From contig NZ_FMZI01000008.1 in NCBI RefSeq assembly GCF_900101505.1, forward strand, positions 124,001 through 188,000: a stretch of DNA of 64,000 nt, read 5' to 3'. The notes beneath the pieces were generated by a model that had not been told where the DNA came from, did no database searches, and worked only from the letters and a program-made list of their open reading frames with translations. Source of the stretch: Antarctobacter albus (lineage in GTDB: Bacteria; Pseudomonadota; Alphaproteobacteria; Rhodobacterales; Rhodobacteraceae). Position 1 is the stretch's first letter, and every line of letters starts with the position of its first letter. This document shows positions 26,623-36,380 of the stretch, one piece after another. A program made the translations under genes and the position numbers.

Positions 26623-27612
26623 ATGGGACAACTTGTTGAGGGCACCTGGCACGAGGGCTGGTATGACACCGGAAAGACCGGCGGCAAGTTCGTGCGGTCG
26701 GAGTCGAGCTGGCGCAACTGGATCACCGCCGATGGCGCCCCCGGCCCGACGGGCGAGGGCGGGTTCAAGGCCGAACCGGGCCGCTATCATCTCTATGTCA
26801 GCTATGCCTGTCCCTGGGCGCATCGCGCGCTGATCTTTCGCCAGCTCAAGGGGTTGGAGGACCTGATCACCGTCAGCGCCGTGCATCCGGACATGCTGGG
26901 CGACGGCTGGACCTTCGAGACCGACGACAAGGGCGCCACGGGCGACACACTTTATGGCCTGCCCTTCCTGCGTGACATCTATACCAAGGCCGATCCGCAG
27001 GCGACGACCCGCGTCACCGTCCCGGTGCTCTGGGACAAGCACCGCGAAACCATCGTTTCGAACGAAAGTGCCGAGATCATCCGCATGTTCAACAGCGCGT
27101 TCGACGGGATCACCGGCAACACGCAGGACTTCTGGCCAGAGGCGTTGCGCGAGGCGATCGAGCCGGTGAATGCACGTATCTACGACACGCTGAACAACGG
27201 CGTCTACAAATCGGGCTTTGCGACCACGCAAGAGGCCTATGACTCCGCCGTTCATCCGTTGTTCGACACGCTGGACTGGATCGAGGACCGGCTGTCGCAC
27301 AACCGCTACCTGATGGGCGACCGGGTCACCGAGGCCGACTGGCGGCTGTTCACCACGCTGATCCGGTTCGACAAGGTCTATCACGGTCACTTCAAGTGCA
27401 ACCGTGCGCGGATCGTCGACTATCCGAACCTCTGGGCCTACACCCGCGAGCTATACCAGTGGCCGGGCGTGGCAGAGACGGTGAATTTCGACCATATTAC
27501 GCGGCATTACCATTATAGCCACGAAACAGTGAACCCGCATCGCATCGTGCCCATCGGGCCGGAGCTGGATCTTGGAGCGCCGCATGGGCGTGACCGGCTG
27601 CGCGCGGCCTGA
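26623..27612 (+). CDS. Glutathionyl-hydroquinone reductase (YqjG/Xi-class GST)
   Basis: 329 residues from the ATG at 26623, which has AAAGGAGG directly upstream. The N-terminal thioredoxin fold carries the catalytic Cys in LYVSYACPWAHRALIF (about 52-67), the Xi-class CPWA motif. The C-terminal helical domain has TEADWRLFTTLIRFDKVYHGHFKCN, with the conserved tyrosine. The enzyme reduces glutathionyl-hydroquinones in the cytoplasm. It is a single-gene unit facing the convergent receiver gene. Confidence 0.93.
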   Translation: MGQLVEGTWHEGWYDTGKTGGKFVRSESSWRNWITADGAPGPTGEGGFKAEPGRYHLYVSYACPWAHRALIFRQLKGLEDLITVSAVHPDMLGDGWTFETDDKGATGDTLYGLPFLRDIYTKADPQATTRVTVPVLWDKHRETIVSNESAEIIRMFNSAFDGITGNTQDFWPEALREAIEPVNARIYDTLNNGVYKSGFATTQEAYDSAVHPLFDTLDWIEDRLSHNRYLMGDRVTEADWRLFTTLIRFDKVYHGHFKCNRARIVDYPNLWAYTRELYQWPGVAETVNFDHITRHYHYSHETVNPHRIVPIGPELDLGAPHGRDRLRAA

Positions 27613-27618
27613 ACCGCG

Positions 27619-27981
27619 TCAACCCGCGCGGGCGTAGTGCCGGACCATCGTGGCCAGGTCGTCGGGCGAGGTGCTGCTGGGCAGGAAGGCGCAGGCATTT
27701 GCGCAGAGATTGAAGATCGACCCATCTGAAAAGAAGGTCGTGTTGGTGACGAAGATGATCCGCGCCTCGGGTTGGCGGAACTGCGCCAGGTCGGAGACCG
27801 CCAACGCGTTGCCGCCATCCAGCACCACGTCCAGGATGATGATGTCGAAACTCTGTGCCGCAAGCAGGTCAAAGGCGACCTGCTCGGTGGAGGCCGTCCA
27901 GACACGGGCACCTCCACGCTGGATATGCCTCTGCCACAGCTGAGCCAGCGGCTCGCTGTTTTCCACGATCAGCACGTTCAA
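27619..27981 (-). CDS. Stand-alone response-regulator receiver, atypical active site
   Basis: 120 residues if started at the TTG at 27981 (then NVLIVENSEPL), which has GAGGAGAG 6-7 bases upstream; ATG-starting extensions up to 28047 have no domain sense. It is a single receiver fold with phospho-acceptor Asp51 (IIILDVVLDGG) and Thr79. The acidic pair is reduced to Glu7-Asn8, and the conserved switch Lys near 102 is Ser (AFLPSS). No output domain and no histidine kinase are nearby. It may work as a weakly phosphorylated or phosphorylation-independent adaptor. Confidence 0.75.
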   Translation of the reverse strand: MNVLIVENSEPLAQLWQRHIQRGGARVWTASTEQVAFDLLAAQSFDIIILDVVLDGGNALAVSDLAQFRQPEARIIFVTNTTFFSDGSIFNLCANACAFLPSSTSPDDLATMVRHYARAG

Positions 27982-28217
27982 GCGACTCTCCTCGCACCCA
28001 GCACCGGGGCAGACCATCCCCGGTGAACCGTTCCTTGCCTTCATCATGTGTTCACAGGAGTGAAGAAACGGTTAATTGCCATGAGAATTTTGAATAAACG
28101 GTAAATACCCGCCCCGGTTGTCGGGAATACGCCATCAGGCGCCCGTGCCGTGAAGCATGCTTGCCCCGGGCGCCGGTGTTGATACTGTGCTGCCAAAGAG
28201 AGCAAGCGAGGAATTCC

Positions 28218-29393
28218 ATGCGGTTTTCGGCAATTATCGGTGCACTGATGCTGGCGGGCGCGGCTCAGGCGCAGAACGTGCCCTGCGGCGGCAGCTTTGG
28301 CGCCTTCGTCGACGGTCTGGCGCAAGAGGCGGTCACGCAGGGACATGACCCCGCCACGGTTCGGCAGTTTTTCGCCAGCGCCCAGCAAAGCGATGCCGTG
28401 TTGCGGGCCGATCGCCGTCAGGGGATCTTCCAGGATCCCTTCATCACCTTCTCGCGCAAGCTGATCAGCCAGTACCGGTTGGATAAGGGGCGCCAGATGG
28501 CGGACCGCTACGATTCCGTCTTTGACCGGATCGAGCGGGAATTCGGCCTCTCGCGCGGTGTCCTGCTGGCCTTCTGGGCCTTCGAGACGGATTTCGGTGC
28601 CTTCCAGGGCGATTTCAACACGCTCAACGCGCTGGTGACGCTGGCGCATGACTGCCGTCGCCCGGAAATCTTCCGGCCGCAGATCTTCTCGGCGCTCAAG
28701 CTGTACGAGAACGGCGATTTCGATCCGCGCACCACGACCGGCGCCTGGGCCGGTGAGATCGGCATGGTCCAGATGCTGCCCAAGGACATCCTGATCAACG
28801 GTGTCGATGGGGACGGCGACGGCCATGTGACGCCCAAGACCTCGGCCCCGGATGCGCTGATGTCCGGTGCCAAGATGCTGTCGCATCTCGGCTGGCGCCC
28901 GAACGAGCCCTGGCTGCAGGAGGTCGAGCTGCCCTCGGACCTGGATTGGTACGACACGGGCATGCACGCCACCAAGACGGTTGCGGAATGGGAGCAGCTG
29001 GGCGTGCGCGGCAAGCACGGCGCACTGGACGATGGCCGGCTCGAGGCATCGATCGTGATCCCGCAGGGCCGCAAAGGCCCGGCCTTCATTGCCTATCCGA
29101 ACTTCAGCATCTACTTCGAGTGGAACCAGAGCTTTACCTACGTCCTGACCGCCGCCTACTTCGGCACGAGGCTGGAGGGTGCGCCGGTCTATGACGCGGG
29201 CAACCCAGAGCCGGGCCTGTCGGGTGAGCAGATGAAGCGCCTGCAGTCCAAGCTGGCCGCGCGCGGCTACGATGTGGGTGAAATCGATGGCATCCTTGGT
29301 GCGGGCACCCGTGACGCGGTACGCAACGTCCAGCGCGAACTGGGCCTACCCGCCGATGCCTGGCCGACGCCTGCGCTGCTGAACCGTCTCTAA
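28218..29393 (+). CDS. Lytic murein transglycosylase MltB with peptidoglycan-binding domain
   Basis: 391 residues with a signal peptide (1-19, ending AAQA). The MltB catalytic domain (about 25-320) has the catalytic Glu in AFWAFETDFGAFQG (about 117-130), and GEIGMVQMLPKDIL as the second signature. A PG_binding_1 domain closes the protein (about 330-390, LQSKLAARGYDVGEIDGILGAGT region). It cleaves the glycan strand of peptidoglycan in the periplasm, making anhydro-muropeptides. It ends before a perfect hairpin shared with the convergent adenine deaminase gene. Confidence 0.93.
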   Translation: MRFSAIIGALMLAGAAQAQNVPCGGSFGAFVDGLAQEAVTQGHDPATVRQFFASAQQSDAVLRADRRQGIFQDPFITFSRKLISQYRLDKGRQMADRYDSVFDRIEREFGLSRGVLLAFWAFETDFGAFQGDFNTLNALVTLAHDCRRPEIFRPQIFSALKLYENGDFDPRTTTGAWAGEIGMVQMLPKDILINGVDGDGDGHVTPKTSAPDALMSGAKMLSHLGWRPNEPWLQEVELPSDLDWYDTGMHATKTVAEWEQLGVRGKHGALDDGRLEASIVIPQGRKGPAFIAYPNFSIYFEWNQSFTYVLTAAYFGTRLEGAPVYDAGNPEPGLSGEQMKRLQSKLAARGYDVGEIDGILGAGTRDAVRNVQRELGLPADAWPTPALLNRL

Positions 29394-29420
29394 GCGGGAC
29401 AAGGATCGGATTGCATGACG

Positions 29421-29442
29421 TTTCGGCCCGTTCGGGCCGAAA
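29421..29442. terminator. Bidirectional hairpin between mltB and ade
   Basis: TTTCGGCCC (29421-29429), loop GTTC, GGGCCGAAA (29434-29442): a perfect 9-bp palindrome between two convergent genes. The A/T ends act as short U-tracts on either strand. Confidence 0.75.
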
Positions 29443-29468
29443 CTATCTGGCGGTGGGAGGATCTTGCC

Positions 29469-31163
29469 TTACCCGATGATCTCGAAGCGGTTCACGTCCA
29501 CCATGCCGCGATCGGTGATCTTCAGCGCCGGGATTACCGGCAGCGCCAGGAAGGCCAGTTGCAAGAAAGGTTCTTCCAGCGTCACACCCAGCGACTTCGC
29601 CGCCGCCCGCAGATCGACCAACCGGGCGCGGACCTCTTCGAAGGGCTCCAGGCTCATAAGTCCTGCAACGGGCAGCGCCAGTTCGGCCAGCACCCGTCCG
29701 TCCCGCGCCACCACGAAACCGCCCTCGATCTCTGACAGCCGGTTGGCGGCCACGGCCATGTCGGAGTAATTCACGCCGACGCAGGCGATGTTGTGGTGGT
29801 CGTGGCAGACAGTCGAGGCAATGGCCCCGGCCTGCAGGCCAAAGCCCTTCACGAAACCCGTCGCGATATTGCCGTTCCTGCCGTGCCGTTCCACCACGGC
29901 GATGCGCACCAGGTCACGTGCCGCGTCGGGCGCCTTGTCACCGTCCACGATAGGGATGTCCTCGTGCAGGTGATCGGTCAGGATCTGGCCCTCTCGGATG
30001 CCGATCACATCCGTTTCGACCCGGTTCGCCCGCGCCCGGAAATTCTCGGGTGAGACCCGCGGCGCCTTGACCGAAGCACGCCCCACGGGCGCCACCGTCT
30101 CGCGCGTCGAAAAGGCCGCCTCCGAGAGCACCACGCCACCTGCAAGCACCATCCGCGCGTCGCAAGCCTCCAGCGATCCGATGGCCACGATGTCTGCCCG
30201 TTTGCCCGGCGCGATCATGCCGCGATCCTTGAGGCCAAAGGCCTCGGCCGCCGAAAGGCTGGCCGCGCGATAGACCGCCAGGGGCGGCGATCCCAGCCGG
30301 ATCAACTCGCGGATCATGTAATCCAGGTGCCCGTGTTCGCCGATGTCCAGCGGGTTGCGGTCGTCGGTACAGAGGCACATGTAGGGCGCCGTTCGTTCAT
30401 TCAGCAGCGGTTGCAGCGCATGCAGGTCCTTGGAAACCGAGCCTTCGCGGATCAGCACATGCATCCCCTTGCGCAGCTTCTCCAGGGCTTCATCCGCGCC
30501 GGTCGCTTCGTGCTCGGTCCGGATGCCCGCCGCGACATAGGCGTTCAGGTCCTTGCCGGACAGCAGCGGGCAATGCCCGTCCACATGGCCGTCCTCGAAC
30601 AGGCGCAACTTGTCCATGCAGCCGGGATCGCGATGGATCACGCCGGGGAAGTTCATGAACTCCGCCAGACCCAGGCCCGAGGGATGCCCCATCAGCCCGG
30701 CGATCTCTGCCGCGGTCAGTTCGGCCCCGGCGGTTTCCATGTGGGTCGAGGGCACGCAGGACGACAGTTGGACCTTGATGTCGATCAGCGTGTGCCGGCT
30801 GGCCTCCTGGAAATAGCGCACGCCGGCCTCGCCGATCACGTTGGCGATCTCATGCGGGTCGCAGATGGCCGTCGTCACCCCGCGCGGACCCACGCAGCGG
30901 TCGAATTCAAAGGGCGTGACCAGCGAGGATTCGATATGCAGGTGGGTGTCGATGAACCCCGGCACCAGGATCAGGCCCGAGACGTCGATCACCTCGCGTC
31001 CCTCGTAGCGGTCCATGATGCCGACGATCGTGTCGCCGCAGATCGCGACGTCGCCCTCCAGAAACTCGCCGGTGATCAGGTCGAACACCCGTCCGCCGCG
31101 CAGCACCTTGTCCGCCGGTTCATCCCCGCGCCCCTGCGCGATGCGCTGTTCCAGATCCGCCAT
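29469..31163 (-). CDS. ade: Adenine deaminase
   Basis: 564 residues from the ATG at 31163 ([20 protein letters not shown]). It is an amidohydrolase that converts adenine to hypoxanthine for purine salvage. The metal motif [13 protein letters not shown], the [10 protein letters not shown] segment, CLCTDDRNP and the C-terminal [12 protein letters not shown] of the adenine deaminase family are all present. The longer frame to 31316 adds residues without family support. Confidence 0.94.
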   Translation of the reverse strand: MADLEQRIAQGRGDEPADKVLRGGRVFDLITGEFLEGDVAICGDTIVGIMDRYEGREVIDVSGLILVPGFIDTHLHIESSLVTPFEFDRCVGPRGVTTAICDPHEIANVIGEAGVRYFQEASRHTLIDIKVQLSSCVPSTHMETAGAELTAAEIAGLMGHPSGLGLAEFMNFPGVIHRDPGCMDKLRLFEDGHVDGHCPLLSGKDLNAYVAAGIRTEHEATGADEALEKLRKGMHVLIREGSVSKDLHALQPLLNERTAPYMCLCTDDRNPLDIGEHGHLDYMIRELIRLGSPPLAVYRAASLSAAEAFGLKDRGMIAPGKRADIVAIGSLEACDARMVLAGGVVLSEAAFSTRETVAPVGRASVKAPRVSPENFRARANRVETDVIGIREGQILTDHLHEDIPIVDGDKAPDAARDLVRIAVVERHGRNGNIATGFVKGFGLQAGAIASTVCHDHHNIACVGVNYSDMAVAANRLSEIEGGFVVARDGRVLAELALPVAGLMSLEPFEEVRARLVDLRAAAKSLGVTLEEPFLQLAFLALPVIPALKITDRGMVDVNRFEIIG

Positions 31164-31309
31164 GATCCTGCCTTTCGAAAATTGCCTCGTGCCGGATGAT
31201 GGCACAGCGCTGCGCCACCTGCGAGACCTTCCGCCGCCGGTTCCATCCCGGTTGCATTGGGGCCAAAGGCACGATCTACTCACGCGCAAAACCAACCAGG
31301 GAGATTTCC

Positions 31310-32230
31310 ATGACAAAGACCCTCACGTCCGCGCTTGCGCTGAGCCTCGTTGCGGGCACCGCGATGGCCGAATGCGGCAGCGTCACCTTTTCGGATGTCG
31401 GCTGGACCGACATCACCGCCACCACTGCCGCCACAACGCTGGTCCTGGATGCGTTGGGCTACGAGACCGACATCAAGGTGCTGTCCGTTCCGGTGACCTA
31501 TACGTCGATGGCCGAGGGCGACATCGACGTCTTCCTGGGCAACTGGATGCCGACCATGGAGGCGGATATCGCGCCCTACCGTGAGGCGGGCACCGTCGAT
31601 ACCGTGCGTGACAACCTGCAGGGCGCCAAATACACGCTGGCCACCAATGCCGTGGGCGCCGCACTGGGCATCGCCGACTTCGCAGATATCGCCAGCCATG
31701 CGGATGCGCTGGACGAGACGATCTACGGAATCGAGCCGGGCAATGACGGCAACCGCCTGATCATGGACATGATCGACGCCGACGCCTTTGGCCTCAGCGC
31801 CTTCGAGGTCAAGGAAAGCTCGGAGCAGGGGATGCTGGCACAGGTCGGTCGCGCAGTGAAGCGCGACGAGCCCGTGGTCTTCCTGGCCTGGGAACCGCAC
31901 CCGATGAACGCCAACTACGACCTGACCTACCTGACCGGCGGCGACGACTACTTTGGCCCCGACCTGGGGGGGGCCACGGTCTATACCAATACCCGCGCGG
32001 GCTACGTGGATGAATGCCCCAATGTCGGCGCGCTGCTGAAGAACCTCGAGTTCACCCTCGCGATGGAAAACGAGATCATGGCGCTGATCCTCGACGAAGG
32101 CGAAGACCCCGAGGATGCCGCCAGGACCTGGCTTTCGGCCAATACCGGCGTACTGGACGGTTGGCTGGACGGCGTGACCGCAATGGACGGTGGTGACGCC
32201 AAGGCCGCCGTCATGGACGCGCTGAAGTGA
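31310..32230 (+). CDS. choX: Choline/betaine ABC transporter, periplasmic binding protein (ChoX-like)
   Basis: 306 residues with a signal peptide (1-20, ending GTAMA). The mature protein follows the ChoX/OpuAC pattern: [11 protein letters not shown] after the N-terminus, [11 protein letters not shown] with the ligand-binding Trp, [10 protein letters not shown], and [11 protein letters not shown]. Conserved cysteines (ECGS at the start, ECPN late) may pair. It should deliver choline to the ChoW/ChoV complex encoded 0.8 kb downstream, with an opposite-strand GST gene between them. Confidence 0.9.
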   Translation: MTKTLTSALALSLVAGTAMAECGSVTFSDVGWTDITATTAATTLVLDALGYETDIKVLSVPVTYTSMAEGDIDVFLGNWMPTMEADIAPYREAGTVDTVRDNLQGAKYTLATNAVGAALGIADFADIASHADALDETIYGIEPGNDGNRLIMDMIDADAFGLSAFEVKESSEQGMLAQVGRAVKRDEPVVFLAWEPHPMNANYDLTYLTGGDDYFGPDLGGATVYTNTRAGYVDECPNVGALLKNLEFTLAMENEIMALILDEGEDPEDAARTWLSANTGVLDGWLDGVTAMDGGDAKAAVMDALK

Positions 32231-32262
32231 TCGCGGCGGGGGCGCCACGGCGCCCCCATCGG

Positions 32263-32898
32263 TCAGCCTTCGTCCCGTTCCGGCATCAGGGCATTGTCCA
32301 TGTCCTGCGCCCGCACCGCCGCTTCACGCCCCATGATCCGCGCGATGTAGGGGGCAAAGGCTGTGCGGTCGGGCAGGGTGCCGAACTGCCGCCCCCAGGC
32401 TATCTGCGAGCCCAGGTAGACATCCACCGCCGAGAACCGGTCGCCAAGCAGGTAGGGCCGCCCGTCGGAGAGCAGCCCCTCCAGCGTATCCGTCACCGCC
32501 TCCAGGTTGCCCCAGCCGGCCCGGCCATAGGCCTGCTCATCCTGCGTGTCGAAGCCGAAAGACGCCGCCGTCACCGCCGCCTCGACCGGCCCGGCGGCAA
32601 AGAACAGCCAGCGATAGTAGGTGCCCCGCGCGTCCGATCCGGGCTCTGGCGCCAGTGCGGCCTCGGGGAAGGCATCGGCCAGATAGGCGCAGATCGCTGC
32701 GCATTCCGTCACCACCACCTCGCCATGCACCACGGTCGGCACCTTGCCCATCGGGTTCAGTGCCCGGTACGCGGGGGTCTTCATGGCGGGGCCATAATCC
32801 AGGACTTCCGTCCGGTAGGGGGCGCCGGTTTCTTCCAGCATCCAGCGGGCGATGCGCCCGCGCGACATGGGATTGGTGTAAAATGTGATGTCACTCAT
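32263..32898 (-). CDS. Glutathione S-transferase family protein
   Basis: 211 residues. The thioredoxin-fold half contains the TNPMSRGRIARWMLEE start, NPMGKVPTVV (cis-Pro) and TECAAICAYLAD, where a Ser/Glu-type pair binds glutathione. The helical half contains LLGDRFSAVDVYLGSQ. It has a serine-type N-terminal site rather than a clear Cys. It is encoded antisense between choX and choW, so it should have its own promoter; a link with choline uptake is not evident. Confidence 0.88.
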   Translation of the reverse strand: MSDITFYTNPMSRGRIARWMLEETGAPYRTEVLDYGPAMKTPAYRALNPMGKVPTVVHGEVVVTECAAICAYLADAFPEAALAPEPGSDARGTYYRWLFFAAGPVEAAVTAASFGFDTQDEQAYGRAGWGNLEAVTDTLEGLLSDGRPYLLGDRFSAVDVYLGSQIAWGRQFGTLPDRTAFAPYIARIMGREAAVRAQDMDNALMPERDEG

Positions 32899-33029
32899 GA
32901 TCTCTCTCCGGCTTCCGCACGGTCAGGCTCTCATGGCGCGCGCTCGTCACCAAGCGTCAATCGGGAAACCCGCTTCACATCTGGCGGCACAGCCCTCATG
33001 CTTTGGTCAGGGAACGAAAGGGATGACAT

Positions 33030-33860
33030 TTGGACTGGCTGACCGAGCACAAGCTCCCCGTAGGTGACGCCGCGGAGGCGGTCTTTGACTGGTTGCAAGA
33101 ACACGGAGGCTGGTTTTTCGACGGCATGGCCGTGGCGATGGAGGCGCTGATCGAGGCGATCCTCTGGCTGTTGCAGACCCCGCATGAGATGCTGGTGGTG
33201 CTGCTGTTCACCGCCGCGACCGCCGCGCTGCACCGCAGTTGGCAGGTGCCCCTGATGGTCTTCCTGGGCTTTCTCTTCATCCTCAACCAGGGCTACTGGG
33301 AGGAGACGACCGAAAGCCTGACACTGGTGCTCTCGGCCTGCGTGGTCTGCATGGGGGTCGGCGTGCCCGTCGGCATCTTTGCCGCCCACAATCCCGGTCT
33401 CTATCGGTTCCTGCGTCCGGTTCTGGACCTGATGCAGACCCTGCCGACCTTCGTCTACCTGATCCCGGCCATCGTCTTTTTCGGCATCGGCATGGTGCCG
33501 GGCCTGATTGCCACGGTGATCTTTGTCGTGCCCGCGCCCATTCGCCTGACTCACCTGGGCATTTCCTCGACGCCCAAGGCGCTCCTGGAGGCGGCGGATG
33601 CCTTTGGCGCCACGCCGGGGCAAAAGCTGTGGAAGGTCGAACTGCCCAGTGCGCTGCCGCAGATCATGGCCGGGCTGAACCAGACCATCATGCTGTCGCT
33701 GTCGATGGTGGTGATCGCGGCACTGGTCGGTGCCGACGGGCTGGGCGTGCCTGTGGTGCGCGCGCTGAACCGGGTCGACACGGGCCTTGGTTTCGAGGCG
33801 GGGCTGATCATCGTGGTCGTCGCCATCATGCTGGACCGTGCCCTGAGGTGGAAACAATGA
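33030..33860 (+). CDS. choW: Choline/betaine ABC transporter permease (ChoW-like)
   Basis: 276 residues from a TTG start at 33030 with AAAGGG about 9 bases upstream; no in-frame ATG fits better. Six or so membrane segments and the binding-protein-dependent permease loop EAADAFGATPGQKLWKVELP (about 190-209) mark the ProW/ChoW family. The ATGA overlap with choV (33857) couples the two genes. With ChoX it should form an inner-membrane choline importer. Confidence 0.92.
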   Translation: MDWLTEHKLPVGDAAEAVFDWLQEHGGWFFDGMAVAMEALIEAILWLLQTPHEMLVVLLFTAATAALHRSWQVPLMVFLGFLFILNQGYWEETTESLTLVLSACVVCMGVGVPVGIFAAHNPGLYRFLRPVLDLMQTLPTFVYLIPAIVFFGIGMVPGLIATVIFVVPAPIRLTHLGISSTPKALLEAADAFGATPGQKLWKVELPSALPQIMAGLNQTIMLSLSMVVIAALVGADGLGVPVVRALNRVDTGLGFEAGLIIVVVAIMLDRALRWKQ

Positions 33861-34870
33861 GCGCTGTCGCCTTCGAAAACGTCTCGATCATCTTCGGCGA
33901 CCGCCCCGCCAGCGCGCTGCCCCTGGCGGATGCGGGCAAGGACCGGGGCGAGATCCAGTCTGAAACCGGCCAGGTGCTGGGCGCGCATGACTGCACGCTC
34001 AGCGTCGAGGAGGGCGAGATCGTCGTGCTGATGGGGCTTTCCGGATCAGGCAAGTCGACGCTGCTGCGCGCGGTCAACGGGCTGAACAAGGTCGCGCGCG
34101 GGCGCGTGCTGGTGAATGACGACGGCGACATGGTCGACGTGGCCAGCTGCACCGCCGCGCGCCTGCGCCGTATCCGCCAGCGCCGCGTGGCGATGGTGTT
34201 CCAGCAATTCGGTCTGCTGCCTTGGCGCACCGTGGCCGAAAACGTGGGCTTCGGGCTGGAACTGGCGGGGCAGGGGGGCAAGGAGCGCACCGAGACCGTC
34301 AAGCGTCAGCTTGCGCTGGTGGGGCTGGCCGATTGGGGCGATCGCAAGGTCGGTGAGTTGTCCGGCGGCATGCAGCAGCGCGTGGGCCTGGCCCGTGCCT
34401 TTGCCACCGAGGCGCCGGTCCTGCTCATGGATGAACCCTTTTCGGCGCTCGATCCGCTGATCCGCACCCGTCTTCAGGACGAATTGCTGGACCTGCAGAG
34501 TGAGCTGAAACGTACCATCCTGTTTGTCAGTCACGACCTCGACGAGGCCTTCAAGATCGGCAACCGCATCGCCATCATGGAAGGCGGCCGCATCGTCCAG
34601 ACCGGCACCCCGCGCGAGATCTTCTCGAACCCTGCTTCGGACTATGTCGCCGATTTCGTCGCCAACATGAATCCGCTGGGCGTGCTGACCGCACGCGACG
34701 TGATGGAACCTGGCACGGGCAACGGAGCGGGCGAGATCGCGGCCGAAACCCCAATCCGGGACCTGATGCCAAGGCTGAAAGAGGGGCCTCTGACCGTGAC
34801 CGAGGCGGGCGCGGCGCTGGGTCGTGTGACCTCCGACAGCGTCATCGCGCGGCTGTGTGCGAACAGCTAG
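33857..34870 (+). CDS. choV: Choline/betaine ABC transporter ATP-binding protein (ChoV-like)
   Basis: 337 residues from the ATG at 33857. Walker A GLSGSGKST (60-68), Q-loop FQQFG, signature LSGGMQQRVGLARA, Walker B LLMDEPFSALDP and the switch His of FVSHDLDEA are intact. An extra N-terminal segment (about 15-42) is typical of ChoV. The C-terminal part is short and has no full CBS pair, unlike OpuAA/ProV. The TAG stop lies in a CTAG that also ends the convergent enoyl-CoA hydratase gene. Confidence 0.93.
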   Translation: MSAVAFENVSIIFGDRPASALPLADAGKDRGEIQSETGQVLGAHDCTLSVEEGEIVVLMGLSGSGKSTLLRAVNGLNKVARGRVLVNDDGDMVDVASCTAARLRRIRQRRVAMVFQQFGLLPWRTVAENVGFGLELAGQGGKERTETVKRQLALVGLADWGDRKVGELSGGMQQRVGLARAFATEAPVLLMDEPFSALDPLIRTRLQDELLDLQSELKRTILFVSHDLDEAFKIGNRIAIMEGGRIVQTGTPREIFSNPASDYVADFVANMNPLGVLTARDVMEPGTGNGAGEIAAETPIRDLMPRLKEGPLTVTEAGAALGRVTSDSVIARLCANS

Positions 34871-35475
34871 ACGATCAATCCCTTGATCGCGCGGGCGTGT
34901 TCCGGACCAGCGCCCACCGTGTCGGCGGTCAGCGCGCGCGCCTCGGCCAGCACGTCGCCCTCGACCAACCGGTCTATCAGGCCCCAGGCCTGTGCCTCTT
35001 CGACCGGGATCTTCTGGCCCGCCATCAGGATCATCTTGGCCCTTGCCGGACCCACCAGTGCCACGAGGCGCTTGGCGTCTGACGGTTGCGGCAGAAAGCC
35101 CAGCTTCATCACCGGGTAGAACACCTTGGCGCCGGGGACCGAGATTCGCAGATCACAGGCCAGCGTCATGCCCATTGCCCCGCCCGCGACGGTCCCGTTC
35201 AGCGCGCAGATCGTCAGACCGGGATGCCGGGCAATCGCGCCCGACAGCCGTTCCCACAGTGGCGAGACAGCCAGACCCGCCTTCGCCGCTTCGAGATCCG
35301 CACCGGCGGAGAACACCTTGCCCGCACCGGTCAGGATCAGCGCCCGGGCGCCCGTCTGGGCATCATCGGCGATGTCGCACAGCTCTTCGAGCATCCGGGC
35401 GGTCAGCGAGTTGGCCTTTTCGGGCCGGTCGATCGTGGCGATCCACAGCCCGTCGTCGCGGTCCAGACGGATCAT
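34867..35475 (-). CDS. Short enoyl-CoA hydratase/isomerase family protein
   Basis: 202 residues, about 50 shorter than usual crotonases; the missing part is the C-terminal helical region. The crotonase core is present: FSAGADLEAAKAG (oxyanion loop) and LNGTVAGGAMGMTLACDLRI, with the QPSDAKRLVALVGPARAK segment after it. One usual catalytic Glu is not obvious, so the reaction cannot be named. It is coupled by ATGA overlap to the SDR gene upstream. Confidence 0.82.
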   Translation of the reverse strand: MIRLDRDDGLWIATIDRPEKANSLTARMLEELCDIADDAQTGARALILTGAGKVFSAGADLEAAKAGLAVSPLWERLSGAIARHPGLTICALNGTVAGGAMGMTLACDLRISVPGAKVFYPVMKLGFLPQPSDAKRLVALVGPARAKMILMAGQKIPVEEAQAWGLIDRLVEGDVLAEARALTADTVGAGPEHARAIKGLIV

Positions 35476-36227
35476 GCCAGTCCCACTGCCTTGCGAATGC
35501 TCTCGTCCCGCAGGGAAACCTCGTCTCCCAACCAGCCGTCCGCCGCGTCGGAACACATCCAGACCAGCGTCTTGGCAACCCATTCGGGCGGGATATGGGC
35601 CGACCAGTCCAGCTGGCTGACCGGGTTTATGCCGCTGGCCTTGATCTCGCGCTGCATCTGCGTGGCCACCGTCCCGGGGGAAAGCGAGATCGCCCGCATC
35701 CCCTGGTCGCGGTATTCCTTGTCCATCATGCGGGTCAGCATCAGCGCACCGGCCTTGGACGAACAGTAGTGCGACCAGCCCTCGACAGGCCCGTGCGCTG
35801 CGCCGGACCCGATGGTCAGCACCGTGCCGCCGCCGGAGTCGAGCATCACGGGCAGCGCCGCGCGCATGCCGTGGAACACTCCCTTGAGGTTGATGTCGAT
35901 GACCTCTCCCCAGGCCTCGGGGTTGGCATCGGCCATGCGGGCCACGGGTTCGATCACGCCGGCGTTGTTCACAAGGATGTCCAGGCTGCCGTGCGCCTGA
36001 AGGCATTTGGTCACCGCCTGTTCCACCTCCCAGTAACGGGCGATGTCGCAGGGGATCGCCACCGCCTGTTCGCCGATCTCGCCGGCCAGGTCCGCGATCG
36101 CCTCGGCAGAGCGCGCGACCAGCGCCACCCGTGCCCCCGCCGCGGCGAATGCCCGCGCCGCCTCGGCCCCGATCCCGCGGCTTGCGCCCGTGATCAGTAC
36201 CGTTTTTCCGCTCAGATCGCTGCTCAT
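35472..36227 (-). CDS. Short-chain dehydrogenase/reductase (1)
   Basis: 251 residues from the ATG at 36227, with CAGGAGA upstream. It has the classical SDR cofactor motif TGASRGIGAEAA (about 14-25), NNAG (about 88-91), and the catalytic Ser and Tyr-x3-Lys in SGAAHG...HYCSSKAG. The early Arg of SRGIG suggests an NADP preference. It forms a two-gene unit with the short enoyl-CoA hydratase, which suggests a shared acyl-type pathway; the substrate is unknown. Confidence 0.88.
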   Translation of the reverse strand: MSSDLSGKTVLITGASRGIGAEAARAFAAAGARVALVARSAEAIADLAGEIGEQAVAIPCDIARYWEVEQAVTKCLQAHGSLDILVNNAGVIEPVARMADANPEAWGEVIDINLKGVFHGMRAALPVMLDSGGGTVLTIGSGAAHGPVEGWSHYCSSKAGALMLTRMMDKEYRDQGMRAISLSPGTVATQMQREIKASGINPVSQLDWSAHIPPEWVAKTLVWMCSDAADGWLGDEVSLRDESIRKAVGLA

Positions 36228-36380
36228 GCCCAGTCTCCTGATGGAATTGGTGATTTGCGCCACAAATGGCGTCTCGCAACTGTCGTAATCGCTCAATAGT
36301 ATGGAATCCAGTCCCTTGACCGGCCCCGAGAAGGCCTTGACACTGCACCCATTCGTTTGCCCCGACAGAGAGGAGAGATT

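Noticed and set aside
33239-34870. 543-residue frame extending choV upstream
   Set aside because: The extension lies in another frame of choW; choV starts at 33857 with an ATGA overlap.
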